From positions 1-50,448 of the forward strand of contig SVNX01000018.1 of the NCBI GenBank assembly GCA_015066665.1: a stretch of DNA of 50,448 nucleotides. Reading direction: 5' to 3'. Shown here piece after piece: positions 9,922 through 18,306 of this stretch (position 1 is its first letter; the number at the start of each line of letters is the position of its first letter). The DNA comes from Ruminococcus sp. GTDB lineage: Bacteria > Bacillota > Clostridia > Oscillospirales > Ruminococcaceae. The notes under the pieces are model-generated. The model was not told the DNA's origin. It saw only the letters and a list, made by a program, of their open reading frames with translations, and made no database searches. The translations under genes and the position numbers were made by a program.

Positions 9922-12240
9922 ATGAAAAAGAACGGACTCATCGCCTGCACCCTCTGTGCGGCACTTTGCATGACTGCTGTCCCTGCGGTTCAGGGCACGG
10001 CTTCAGAAATATCCCTTGCGGATGCGGTCAAGACGCTCGACGGCATCGCCATCGATCCGGCGCAGATCAGCACCGAAAACTATAAGGATACAAAGTACAA
10101 CAACCCCATTTCCTCGGAATTCTATTGTGCTGACCCGACTGCGGTGGAATACAACGGCCGTCTCTATGTCATCGGCACAAACGATCATGAGCAGTTCGAG
10201 CAGGCAGGTCCCGAAAAGGACAACACCTACGAAAAAATCAAGTCCATGGTTGTATTCTCTACGGAGGATATGGTCAACTGGATGTATCACGGCGAGATCA
10301 ACATTGGTGAAATTGCACCGTGGATCGTCAACTCCTGGGCACCCTCCGTGGTTTCCCGTGTGGAAGAGGACGGCAAGACCCACTTCTATCTCTACTTCTC
10401 CAACAATGGTCTGGGCGTCGGCGTCATCCATGCCACCGATCCGGCAGGTCCCTGGGATGATCCCCTCGGCAAACCCCTCATCTCGTCCGGCACGCCCGGT
10501 CTCGGCGACTGCCCCAATCCCTTCGATCCGGGTGCTGTCATCGATGACAACGGTGTCGGCTGGCTCTCCTTCGGTGCAGGCATTGCTGCCGACGGCAGCG
10601 ACTACATGCCCGGCTCCAACCGCATTGTGCGGCTCGGTGAGGACATGGTCTCCCTCGACAGTGAGATTGCCGAAATTCCCGCTCCCTACCACTTTGAAGC
10701 AAGCGAGCTGAACTTCATCAACGGCACCTATGTCTATACCTACAACAACGACTGGAACGATCATTCCGCCCAGTGGGATTATGATTGTCCCGTTCCTTCT
10801 CAGTGCAGTATGGTCTATATGACTACCAAAACGCCCCTCGACCCTGCCAGCTGGGAAATGCGCGGCGAGTACTTTATCAACCCCGGTACAGCGGGATTTG
10901 ACTATTCGAACAACCACACCCATCTGCATAAGTACAAGGGTGAATACTACCTCTTCTACCACACGCTGATGCTCAAGCGGGGTATGGGCATCACAGGCAG
11001 CTACCGCAGTCTGAATGTCGACAAGATCGAAGTGGATGAGGAAACCGTCACCATTGAAAAAATCGGCGGCACCAAAAAAGGCCCCGATGCCATTGCACCC
11101 GTCTCCCCCTTCTCCTCCCAACCGGCCGGAGAGCTGAATAATACTGCTGAAGTTTCGTTCGATACATCTGATCGTCACGCCACTAAGGTCGTCAGCGATG
11201 CGGCCGGTGCCTGGTTCAGCGTGCGTGATGTGGAATTTACCGCTTCCCCCGATGCCGATGTACCCGATGCCGAACCGGTTCTGGAGCTGACCAATGTGGA
11301 CACCATCGAATACAGCATCGAGGTGCTGAGCGTCGATCAGCCGACCACCATTTCCATGCATCCGGCCGATTCGTCCGGCAACAATGTCACGGGTACTGTC
11401 GATGTGGACGGCCCCGGCAAGTACACCATCACCTGTGATATAAAGGGTGCATCCGGCATGATGAACATGGGTTATTTTACCCTTTCGAACGATGCCCTCA
11501 TCACTTTTGTGGTGGGGACCATGACCGTAAACGGCAAATATGAGTTCGACATCTCCTCCGAGCTGACCAATACCCGAGAATGGGCCGATGGCCTGCGCAA
11601 CATCTGGAACGGCTATGGCGACGGCGATACGGTTTACACATCCGACTATGCCGATTTCCGCTACTCTGCTTCTGCCAATGCCATCGAGCTGTATGCCGCT
11701 GCGGACATTCAGGATCCCGGCCTCGGCAATGCGCCGCTGCTCGACACCCCTGTCACCTTCTGCGCCCGTGTCAAGGGTACAGGACGGCTTGAAGTGCATC
11801 TGGACGAGCCGACCGGTGCCCTGCTGACAAGCATTGACTTTGACTCACCCGATGCATTCCGGACGATCTGCAGTGATGAGGTCGGTGATGTGGGCGGCAC
11901 CCGCGATCTGTACTTCGTATTCAGTGATGTCGGCATTACCGCAGACAGCTGGGCCTTCCTTCCTCGTGACACGCAGACGGAAACCATGGAATCCACGACT
12001 GAAACCACCACTGCATCCGACACAAGCGATTCTGCCGTGCTCTACGGCGATGTCAACTGCGATGAGACCGTCAGCATTGTCGATGTCATCATGCTCAACA
12101 AGAGCGTGCTCGGTGCGGAAACACTGAGCAATGCTGCACACCGCAATGCCGATGTCAATCTTGACGGACAGGCGGATGCCGGTGATTCCTTGAGCATTCT
12201 CAAATCCCTTGTGGATCTTGTTTCCCTGCCCACTGCATAA
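9922..12240 (+). CDS. Dockerin-bearing GH43 glycoside hydrolase, 772 aa
   Basis: Secreted hydrolase predicted to release arabinose or xylose from plant cell-wall polysaccharide. A signal peptide (1-27) precedes the five-bladed GH43 domain (about 55-385), with Asp71 in CADPTAV as likely base, Asp202 in FDPGAVIDDNG, and Glu259 or Glu262 in HFEASELNF as likely acid. Next comes a beta-sandwich region, whose last part (about 600-690, RLEVHLDEP to LYFVFSD) resembles CBM6; then a Thr/Ser/Glu linker and a C-terminal dockerin (about 708-770, GDVNCDETVSIVDVIMLNKS and ADVNLDGQADAGDSLSILKS). The start at 9922 has a GGAGGAG site. Exact substrate cannot be told from sequence alone. Confidence 0.88.
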   Translation: MKKNGLIACTLCAALCMTAVPAVQGTASEISLADAVKTLDGIAIDPAQISTENYKDTKYNNPISSEFYCADPTAVEYNGRLYVIGTNDHEQFEQAGPEKDNTYEKIKSMVVFSTEDMVNWMYHGEINIGEIAPWIVNSWAPSVVSRVEEDGKTHFYLYFSNNGLGVGVIHATDPAGPWDDPLGKPLISSGTPGLGDCPNPFDPGAVIDDNGVGWLSFGAGIAADGSDYMPGSNRIVRLGEDMVSLDSEIAEIPAPYHFEASELNFINGTYVYTYNNDWNDHSAQWDYDCPVPSQCSMVYMTTKTPLDPASWEMRGEYFINPGTAGFDYSNNHTHLHKYKGEYYLFYHTLMLKRGMGITGSYRSLNVDKIEVDEETVTIEKIGGTKKGPDAIAPVSPFSSQPAGELNNTAEVSFDTSDRHATKVVSDAAGAWFSVRDVEFTASPDADVPDAEPVLELTNVDTIEYSIEVLSVDQPTTISMHPADSSGNNVTGTVDVDGPGKYTITCDIKGASGMMNMGYFTLSNDALITFVVGTMTVNGKYEFDISSELTNTREWADGLRNIWNGYGDGDTVYTSDYADFRYSASANAIELYAAADIQDPGLGNAPLLDTPVTFCARVKGTGRLEVHLDEPTGALLTSIDFDSPDAFRTICSDEVGDVGGTRDLYFVFSDVGITADSWAFLPRDTQTETMESTTETTTASDTSDSAVLYGDVNCDETVSIVDVIMLNKSVLGAETLSNAAHRNADVNLDGQADAGDSLSILKSLVDLVSLPTA

Positions 12241-12246
12241 AAAGCA

Positions 12247-12280
12247 GGACGCATTCCACCAAATGGAATGCGTCCTTTTT
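12247..12280. terminator. Bidirectional terminator
   Basis: A perfect 12-bp stem (GGACGCATTCCA at 12247-12258 with its complement at 12264-12275) with a 5-nt loop and TTTTT on the plus strand lies between the convergent GH43 and AraC genes. The minus-strand side has A-rich flanks and can serve the AraC gene. Confidence 0.85.
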
Positions 12281-13166
12281 ATGTGCCGATTCTGTCCGCT
12301 GCACCTGAAAGCTTCCGGTAGGCACTTGGCGTCATGCCAGTGTGTTTCCGGAATACCCGGCAGAAATAGTTCTGATCATCATAGCCGCATTTCCATGCGA
12401 TCTCCCCGATACTGATACCGCTGCTGCGCAGAAGCTGCTGTGCCTTCTTCATGCGGAGTGTTGTCATATACCTGTGCGGTGTGGTTTCAAATACCGACTG
12501 AAAGAGCCGCAGAAACTGCCGATCTGAATACCCTGCAATATCCGCCAGCGTCTCGGTACTGATCTCACTGCAGCAATGATTTTCCAGATATGCCACTGCT
12601 CCCGCCAGCTTGACAAAGGCATTTCCCTTCTCAATGGATGTCTCCTGATAGCAGCGTGACAGCTGCAGACAGAGCAGATGGAACAGTGCAGCGATCTGAT
12701 CCTGCCAGCCGGAAGGCTTGTCCGTGTACACCGCCATCATCTCCTCAATACGCTGCTGGGCACTTGTGAAATCGGATGCAGCAAGCCGCAGCTGACTGCA
12801 GAAATGATAGTTATGGGAATAATGCGGCTCGAGGATGAAGAGCGCCTGAAATCCGGCCAGCCGTTTCATATCATAGAGTCCCGCAAACACCTCTTCCGGA
12901 CGGAACATCAGATTGCATATTTTCAGATGGACAGCCTCTGTAAACCGGTGTGCCGTGTAAGGGTCAATCACAAACACATCCCCCATGGCGATGGGATAGC
13001 TTTCCTCACCGACGATATGCTGTGCCCTACCGCCCAGCACTACAACCAGCTCGGAAAAATCCCGATGCATATGCAGATAACAGTCATCCGCTTCATGATA
13101 ACCATACTGGATATGAATCGGGAACTGCTCAGATTCCGCAAAAAGACTGAAGGGGAATTCAATCAT
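12279..13166 (-). CDS. AraC-family transcriptional regulator, 295 aa
   Basis: Third AraC-type regulator of the polysaccharide locus. The N-terminal cupin domain shows the His-rich strand HMHRDFSELVVVLGG and the VIDPYTAHRF strand; the C-terminal 100 residues form the double helix-turn-helix (ISTETLADIAGYSDRQFLRL; IGEIAWKCGYDDQNYFCRVF). I place the start at the ATG (MIEFPFSL), 8 nt after a GGCGG site; an in-frame GTG three codons earlier lies inside that site. It is convergent with the GH43 gene and monocistronic by eye. Targets are unknown, but position suggests the GH43 gene. Confidence 0.87.
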   Translation of the reverse strand: MIEFPFSLFAESEQFPIHIQYGYHEADDCYLHMHRDFSELVVVLGGRAQHIVGEESYPIAMGDVFVIDPYTAHRFTEAVHLKICNLMFRPEEVFAGLYDMKRLAGFQALFILEPHYSHNYHFCSQLRLAASDFTSAQQRIEEMMAVYTDKPSGWQDQIAALFHLLCLQLSRCYQETSIEKGNAFVKLAGAVAYLENHCCSEISTETLADIAGYSDRQFLRLFQSVFETTPHRYMTTLRMKKAQQLLRSSGISIGEIAWKCGYDDQNYFCRVFRKHTGMTPSAYRKLSGAADRIGT

Positions 13167-13336
13167 GCCGTGCACCGCCTTTCATAAGCTCTGATTTCTT
13201 TTATCTTAACACGATATGGTCCCGTTGTCAATGCCGTTCCCACGGGTCTTTCTTTTGTTTTACGGCACAAATCTCACAAATTTATATTTGATTCACGATT
13301 TAGAAATAGTTTGTTAATGTTTTTGTGTTAATACTG

Positions 13337-13371
13337 TGCTATAATAAAGGAAACTGTTTTGACAGTTTTTT
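13337..13371 (+). promoter_or_regulatory. Extended -10 promoter plus terminator-like hairpin in the leader
   Basis: TGC-TATAAT (13337-13345) is an extended -10 without a clear -35. Six nt further on, AAACTGT (13351-13357) pairs with ACAGTTT (13362-13368) around a 4-nt loop and is followed by T residues, so a short intrinsic-terminator-like hairpin lies between promoter and ribosome site. It may attenuate the DUF4190 gene; the stem is A+T-rich and weak. Confidence 0.4.
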
Positions 13372-13396
13372 CACAAAATAATAAAGGAGAATCATC

Positions 13397-13873
13397 ATGG
13401 ACGAACAGAACAATTTCGGTACTCCGGTAAATCCGGACAACAACTACAACCCCTACGGCAACGACGGCACTTCCAACTATCAGTACGGCGGTGCTCCGCA
13501 GGATGCTTACAACCAGAACCCCATGAACGGCGGTTTCGGCGGCGGCAATGATCCTGAACTGGAAAAGCGTGCCGGTACAGTACAGACACTGGGTATTGTC
13601 AGCGTCATCATTGCAGTTGTCATCGGCTTCTGCTGCTGCATCATCCCCGGCCCCGTTGTCGGCATTGTTGGTCTTGTTAAGGCAAACGGTCTCACACCGT
13701 TCATGGGCAATCTGTCCCCTGAGGCACAGAAGAAGGTTAAGCTCGGTAAGATCCTGTGCTTTGTTGCCATTGGTCTGGGCGTAGCCGGTCTCATCTTCAA
13801 TATCATCACCAATGTTATCATGGGCGGCAATGCTTTCACAGAGGCTCTGACTGAAGCAATGAACGACATGTAA
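13397..13873 (+). CDS. DUF4190-like small membrane protein, 158 aa
   Basis: Function unknown. The first 55 residues are hydrophilic and rich in Asn, Gly, Tyr and Pro. Two hydrophobic segments follow (about 68-95, containing GFCCCIIPGPVVGIVGLVKA, and about 117-145). This layout, with a CC-IPG motif in the first helix and KLGKILCxxxIGLGV before the second, is that of the DUF4190 family. It has an AAAGGAG site 10 nt before the start. The larger protein encoded at 14430-15353 is a clear paralogue in its C-terminal half. It probably forms an operon with the DUF2752 gene 7 nt downstream. Confidence 0.8.
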   Translation: MDEQNNFGTPVNPDNNYNPYGNDGTSNYQYGGAPQDAYNQNPMNGGFGGGNDPELEKRAGTVQTLGIVSVIIAVVIGFCCCIIPGPVVGIVGLVKANGLTPFMGNLSPEAQKKVKLGKILCFVAIGLGVAGLIFNIITNVIMGGNAFTEALTEAMNDM

Positions 13874-13880
13874 TGTTCCG

Positions 13881-14321
13881 ATGAAAACGATCCGGAAATA
13901 CATACTGATCTGGCTGCCGCCCGCACTCCTGCTGGCGGCGTGCCTTTTACAGCGGTATCTGTACCCGCTGGCGGCATGGCTCGGTGAACTGATGTACTGT
14001 CCCATGTACGAGAACATGGGCATTCTATGTCCCGGATGCGGCGGCACAAGAGCCGCACTGGCACTGTTGAGGGGGGATATTCTGTATTCCCTGCGGTGCA
14101 ACCCTTCCACGCTCGGACTGTTCATTGTGATTGTGCTGTGGTATATTGAGCTTGTAGCAGCCAAATTCGGAAAGAAATGGAAGCTGTTCCCAAGAGCCCT
14201 CTGGTTCTGGTGCATCGTTCTGGGTGCACTGATCATCTGGGCGATTGTCCGGAATTTTGTGCCGGAGATGCTCCCGCCGGGCAGCGAATCCTCTCTGATC
14301 GAACTGTTTCACATCAAATAA
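13881..14321 (+). CDS. DUF2752 membrane protein, 146 aa
   Basis: Function unknown. The family mark is the CPGCGGTRAALALLRGD motif after a first transmembrane helix (about 10-30); two more hydrophobic segments lie at about 70-95 and 108-128. DUF2752 genes are often found beside DUF4190-type or other small membrane proteins in Firmicutes and Bacteroidetes, as here. No good Shine-Dalgarno sequence precedes the start; with only 7 nt after the previous stop, translation may depend on ribosomes finishing the upstream gene. The terminator starts at its stop codon. Confidence 0.82.
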   Translation: MKTIRKYILIWLPPALLLAACLLQRYLYPLAAWLGELMYCPMYENMGILCPGCGGTRAALALLRGDILYSLRCNPSTLGLFIVIVLWYIELVAAKFGKKWKLFPRALWFWCIVLGALIIWAIVRNFVPEMLPPGSESSLIELFHIK

Positions 14322-14355
14322 CACGCATTTCTGCAATCCGGAAATGCGTGTTTTT
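14321..14355 (+). terminator. Intrinsic terminator after DUF2752 gene
   Basis: ACACGCATTTC (14321-14331) pairs perfectly with GAAATGCGTGT (14341-14351), followed by TTTT. The stem begins in the stop codon. Confidence 0.85.
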
Positions 14356-14360
14356 CATGC

Positions 14361-14387
14361 ATAAAAGCCCCGTAAGAACGGGGCTTT
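14361..14387 (-). terminator. Intrinsic terminator for the second DUF4190-like gene
   Basis: AAAGCCCCG (14364-14372) pairs with CGGGGCTTT (14379-14387); on the minus strand the stem is followed by a T stretch. It stands back to back with the plus-strand terminator and ends the leftward DUF4190-like transcript. Confidence 0.75.
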
Positions 14388-14429
14388 CTTCATATTCGAA
14401 TTTATCTTTCAGAATTAAGGGGATTCGTA

Positions 14430-15353
14430 TCAGTAATAGGAATCCATTTCGGCCAGCATGGTTTCCAGCATGCTCACGCCGCCGATCAATGCACCGGCTG
14501 CCGTGGACATGATGCCAAGCACAATGCCGACAATACTCAGCACCCTTCCGGTATGCACTCTGCGCTGTGCCTCGGGTGAAAGCTGATTCATCATGGGCTT
14601 GAGCTTCTTTGCCCTGACAAGGGCAACAATACCGAGTATAAGACCCGGAATCGTACAGCAGCAGCCACCGATCACAATACTGATGATGATGCTCAGCATG
14701 CCGTATACAAATATATTCGCAGCCTCCTTTTCAAGCTCGGGGGAAACGACGGGTCCCGAATTCATTGCACCGCTGCTGAATTCCTGCGAATAGGGATTCT
14801 GCTCCGTATTCTGCTGGCTGTAGGGTTTTCCGTAATCATAGGTATCATTTTTTGCGGAAACATCCGGCATTTCATAGCTTTCCCGGGGCTGTGCACCTCT
14901 GTTCTTCGGCGCAGCATGGGGATCCTCTGCGAAGATATATTCACCGGATGTGGCCTCACCGAACGGCTCTGCAGAGGGCTTCGGTGAAGGCTTCGGGATG
15001 GGCTGAACTTCCGGAATGGACGGCATCGGCGAGGCTGTGGTATGGGTACCGGGATCGGGGGCTGATACGGACGGCATCAGCTGCGGTACGGGATCGGGCA
15101 TCGGTGCAGACGACGGCGGCTGGGGAACGGGCTGCAGATCGGGAACGAACGGTGCAGGTGTCACTGACGGCGTAGGCTTTGTCAGGCTCACAAAGCTGCT
15201 CTGATACGTCGAAGGATGTGCGGCCGGATCGGGAATATCGTTCTGTTCGGGATTTGTGCTGATCTCATCAAAAGGGCTGCTGTCATCAAACGGATTATTG
15301 TCAATGCCGCCCTGATTCATGGGCATACCGTCAAATTCATTACGTTCGTCCAT
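14430..15353 (-). CDS. DUF4190-like membrane protein with long Pro/Ser-rich N-terminus, 307 aa
   Basis: Function unknown. Residues 1-205 are disordered and rich in Pro, Ser, Asn and Gln (for example PSPKPSAEPF); residues about 210-300 hold two hydrophobic segments with the same GGCCCTIPGLILGIVALVRA and VLSIVGIVLGI motifs as the 158-aa neighbour. It reads as that protein with a much longer extracytoplasmic or cytoplasmic tail. An AAGGAG site precedes the start and an extended -10 (TGC-TATAAT, minus strand near 15410) precedes that. Convergent with the DUF4190/DUF2752 pair, separated by back-to-back terminators. Confidence 0.78.
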   Translation of the reverse strand: MDERNEFDGMPMNQGGIDNNPFDDSSPFDEISTNPEQNDIPDPAAHPSTYQSSFVSLTKPTPSVTPAPFVPDLQPVPQPPSSAPMPDPVPQLMPSVSAPDPGTHTTASPMPSIPEVQPIPKPSPKPSAEPFGEATSGEYIFAEDPHAAPKNRGAQPRESYEMPDVSAKNDTYDYGKPYSQQNTEQNPYSQEFSSGAMNSGPVVSPELEKEAANIFVYGMLSIIISIVIGGCCCTIPGLILGIVALVRAKKLKPMMNQLSPEAQRRVHTGRVLSIVGIVLGIMSTAAGALIGGVSMLETMLAEMDSYY

Positions 15354-15483
15354 TGTGCTTCTCCTTTTTTCCTGTACTTCATGTGCATGGGTTTTCTGCT
15401 TATTATTATAGCACAGGAGCGGACTGCGTTTTTATATTTTATATGGACAGACTGTGTCTGAATATTTAAAACAAAGAATCTGA

Positions 15484-17712
15484 TTACAGCCGGGCAGGGC
15501 ACTGAACACGAATGCAGAGATGTCCCTCTGCGACATCCACAACCGCTGCATCACCGGCATGGAGTGAGCCGTCCAGCCACATACGGGACAGCGGATTTTC
15601 CACCTCCTGCATAATCATACGACGGATGGGACGGGCACCGTAGCGTCTTGTTTCGGGGCATCCAGCGATGGCTTCCACAGCGGCTTCTGTGGCGGTAAGT
15701 GTGATGCCCATACCGGCAGCACGCTCTGCCACTTCTGCAAGACGCTGTCCGGCAATGCGGCCGAGATGAACGGGACTGAGTGATTCAAATACAAGGATTT
15801 CATCCATCCGGTTGATCAGCTCCGGCGGCAGTGTCTTACGCAGTGCATCCATGGAACGATCGGCTATGCTGCTGCCGAATCCGAGTGCACACCCCTCCCC
15901 TGCCGCACCGATGTTCGAAGTGAGAAAGAGCATGCAGCTGCGCAGATTGATTTTGCGGCCGCTGCTGTCGGTAAGCGTACCGTCCTCCAGCATCTGCAGA
16001 AGGATCCGGAGAACATCGGGGTGGGCCTTTTCGATTTCATCAAAAAGCACAATGCTGCAGGGACGGCGGCGGATGGTCTCGCAGAACGGTGTTTCCTCCT
16101 CGTGTCCGACATAGCCGGGCGGTGCTCCGATCAGACGGGCAACGGCATGGGCCTCCATATACTCGGACATATCGACCCTGACGAGAGCCGATGCCGAGCC
16201 GTAGAGGCATTCGGCCAGTGTCCGTACGAGAGCGGTTTTGCCGACACCGGTCGGCCCGAGGAACAGAAACGAGCCAACCGGCCGGCGTGGATCGCGAAAG
16301 CCGCTAGCACCCCGGCAGACGGCATCCGCCAGCTGGGTGATCACATTCTCATGCCCGACGATCCGTTCGCTGAGTGCCTGTCTGAGATGAAGCAGCCGTG
16401 CCTGCTCGCCCTCAGTCAGCGTCTGGAGGGGCAGACCTGTGCGGATGGCTGCAATGGCTGCGGCATCCTCCATTTCCACGGGCGTGATACTTCCGCCTGA
16501 ACGAATGGCTGCGCGTGCACAGGCCTCATCCATCAGATCAATCGCCTTATCCGGAAAATGCTTATCCGTCACATACTGATGGGAGAGGGCCACACAGCGT
16601 TCGAGGACGGCACGGGAGAGCGTGACGCCGTGGTACTTCTCATAGCATGGGCGCAGGCCTTCGAGGATGACAAGAGTCTCTTCCTGCGACGGCTCCCCGA
16701 TGGCAACACACTGGAAGCGTCTTGCCAGTGCCCCGTCTTTTTCTATGCTGTGGGTATATTCGGATGGGGTCGTGGCGCCGATGATCCGCAGATCCCCCCG
16801 TGCAAGGCGGGGCTTGAGCATATTTGCCGCATCAATCGCTCCCTCGGCTGCACCCGCCCCGACAATGGTATGCAGCTCATCGATGAATAGGATGATCCGG
16901 CCGCTCGCTGCGACCTCATCGATGCAGGCATGGATGCGTTCCTCAAAATCACCGCGATACTTGGCACCTGCCAGCATTGCTCCCAGATCGAGGGAAAACA
17001 CAAACATCCCCTGCAGCTGTGCGGGTACCTCCCCCCGTGCCAGACGTGCCGCCAATCCCTGCACCACAGCGGTTTTGCCCACGCCCGGATCGCCGACGAG
17101 GCAAGGGTTGTTCTTGCTTCTGCGAGCAAGGATCTGCATCAGGCGTTCTACCTCCTGCTCACGGCCGATCAGAGGCTCCTCGGCAGATTCTGTCAGAAGT
17201 GTGCCGAATCGGAACAGATGGGGCAGTTCCTTGGCTGTGGGTGCAGCATGGGTACAGCGGGGCGGCGAGCCAAGGCATTCGCCCTCAAGCATGGGACAGT
17301 CCGCCTGCATTGTGCGCAGAAGCTCCACGGCGGCACAGTTTTCATCCCGCAGCATTGCCAGCAGCATCCAGCGGGTATCCGTCTCCTCCTGGCCCTGTGC
17401 ATCGGCAAGGCTCTGGGCCTGACGGAACATACGATGCAGGGCGGGTGTCATGGAGCGATAGCCGGGGGAAGTCCGGCTGCCCTTGCCAACGGCACGGACA
17501 ATCTGCTCAAGTACACGGTCATCCGTGATCTCATAGCGGCAGAGGATATCCGCAGCGGCATTGGGCTTCTGATGGAGCAGTCCCAGCAGATAATGCTCCG
17601 TGCCGACATAGGTATGCCCCATCTCCCCTGCATAATACATGGCGGCATCAAGTGAGAGCATGGCACTCTCAGAGAACCGGTCGATATCATAATGTTCACT
17701 GTTTTTTGGCAA
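15484..17712 (-). CDS. ClpC/ClpA-like AAA+ unfoldase, 742 aa, TTG start
   Basis: Hexameric ATP-driven protein unfoldase that feeds substrates to ClpP. An N-terminal Clp_N repeat domain (about 10-150) is followed by AAA-1 with Walker A GDPGVGKTA (207-215) and Walker B ILFIDE (273-279), and AAA-2 with Walker A GPTGVGKTA (486-494) and Walker B VLFDEIEKAH (555-564). The LGF tripeptide at 610-612 matches the ClpP-docking loop, so a ClpP partner is expected. It is shorter than standard ClpC (about 810 aa): only a short linker joins the AAA modules and I see no UVR/M domain. The start is TTG, 9 nt after AGGAGG; no ATG gives as full an N-domain. No ctsR-mcsAB genes lie nearby. Confidence 0.88.
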   Translation of the reverse strand: MPKNSEHYDIDRFSESAMLSLDAAMYYAGEMGHTYVGTEHYLLGLLHQKPNAAADILCRYEITDDRVLEQIVRAVGKGSRTSPGYRSMTPALHRMFRQAQSLADAQGQEETDTRWMLLAMLRDENCAAVELLRTMQADCPMLEGECLGSPPRCTHAAPTAKELPHLFRFGTLLTESAEEPLIGREQEVERLMQILARRSKNNPCLVGDPGVGKTAVVQGLAARLARGEVPAQLQGMFVFSLDLGAMLAGAKYRGDFEERIHACIDEVAASGRIILFIDELHTIVGAGAAEGAIDAANMLKPRLARGDLRIIGATTPSEYTHSIEKDGALARRFQCVAIGEPSQEETLVILEGLRPCYEKYHGVTLSRAVLERCVALSHQYVTDKHFPDKAIDLMDEACARAAIRSGGSITPVEMEDAAAIAAIRTGLPLQTLTEGEQARLLHLRQALSERIVGHENVITQLADAVCRGASGFRDPRRPVGSFLFLGPTGVGKTALVRTLAECLYGSASALVRVDMSEYMEAHAVARLIGAPPGYVGHEEETPFCETIRRRPCSIVLFDEIEKAHPDVLRILLQMLEDGTLTDSSGRKINLRSCMLFLTSNIGAAGEGCALGFGSSIADRSMDALRKTLPPELINRMDEILVFESLSPVHLGRIAGQRLAEVAERAAGMGITLTATEAAVEAIAGCPETRRYGARPIRRMIMQEVENPLSRMWLDGSLHAGDAAVVDVAEGHLCIRVQCPARL

Positions 17713-17948
17713 ACGGCAACGCCTCCTGCTCTGGTTTTCTCCGCATTGCCCTGCAAGCGGGCAGCGTGGGATCCTTTATAGTATACCACAGCTGTCATGC
17801 GATATCTGTCGAAACAGCAGGAATCACCGTGCACGAATTTTTTCTTTGCGGACAATCACACAAATCCGGCGCTGTCATACTATGTACTATGAGGCGGCCG
17901 CAGAGAGCTGCTTCACAATACAATACTGATTGAAGGAGTGCTTGACTT

Positions 17949-18077
17949 ATGAACGGATGCTTTGGTGGCAACAACTGCTGGTGGATTATCATCCTGATTC
18001 TGATCTTCTTCTGCTGCTGCGGCAACAACAACAGCTGCGGCAACGACTGCGGCAACAACAGCTGCGGCTGCTGCTGA
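17949..18077 (+). CDS. Cys/Asn/Gly-rich membrane micropeptide, 42 aa
   Basis: Unknown small protein. The reading frame encodes MNGCFGGNNCWW, then a hydrophobic stretch of about 9 residues (IIILILIFF), then CCCG and a tail of Cys, Gly and Asn repeats ending CGCC; 10 of 42 residues are cysteine. AAGGAG lies 10 nt before the ATG and a near-perfect terminator starts 12 nt after the stop, so it is a complete transcription unit. It resembles in style the short glycine/cysteine-rich membrane peptides of Firmicutes (YjcZ-like or 'high-cysteine' proteins) but I cannot assign it to a family. Divergent from the Clp gene. Metal binding or a cell-envelope role would be guesses. Confidence 0.7.
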   Translation: MNGCFGGNNCWWIIILILIFFCCCGNNNSCGNDCGNNSCGCC

Positions 18078-18089
18078 CCGGATCACTGC

Positions 18090-18123
18090 AAAAAATCCCG
18101 TGCTGCAAAGCACGGGATTTTTT
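18090..18123. terminator. Bidirectional terminator between micropeptide and rubredoxin
   Basis: A perfect 15-bp stem (18090-18104 with 18109-18123; core ATCCCGTGCT) around a GCAA loop, with A-run and T-run on either side. It terminates the micropeptide on the plus strand and the rubredoxin transcript on the minus strand. Confidence 0.9.
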
Positions 18124-18129
18124 CATGGT

Positions 18130-18291
18130 TCAGTTTTCCTCAGAGAACATATCCTTGCCGACGCTGCACAGCGGGCACTCGAAATCCTCCGGCAGATCCT
18201 CGAACTTGGTACCGGGGGCAATACCCAGCTCCGGTGCACCCTGTTCCTCATCGTATACCCATCCGCAGGCATCGCATACATACTTTTTCAT
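18130..18291 (-). CDS. Rubredoxin, 53 aa
   Basis: Small cytoplasmic one-iron electron carrier. The protein starts [16 protein letters not shown] and has the two Cys-x-x-Cys knuckles that bind iron (CDAC at 6-9; CPLC at 39-42), the [15 protein letters not shown] central segment and the usual length. Its start has an AGGAAAA site and lies 15 nt after the flavodiiron gene, so it is the second gene of that operon and a likely electron donor for it, beside the rubredoxin domain already fused to that protein. It ends next to a strong terminator. Confidence 0.93.
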   Translation of the reverse strand: MKKYVCDACGWVYDEEQGAPELGIAPGTKFEDLPEDFECPLCSVGKDMFSEEN

Positions 18292-18306
18292 CACATTTTC
18301 CTCCAT

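Noticed and set aside
10003-11799. 598-codon open frame on the minus strand
   Set aside because: It mirrors the GH43 gene; the translation is low-complexity and repetitive in Gly, Ile, Val and His as expected for an antisense frame of a G+C-rich gene.
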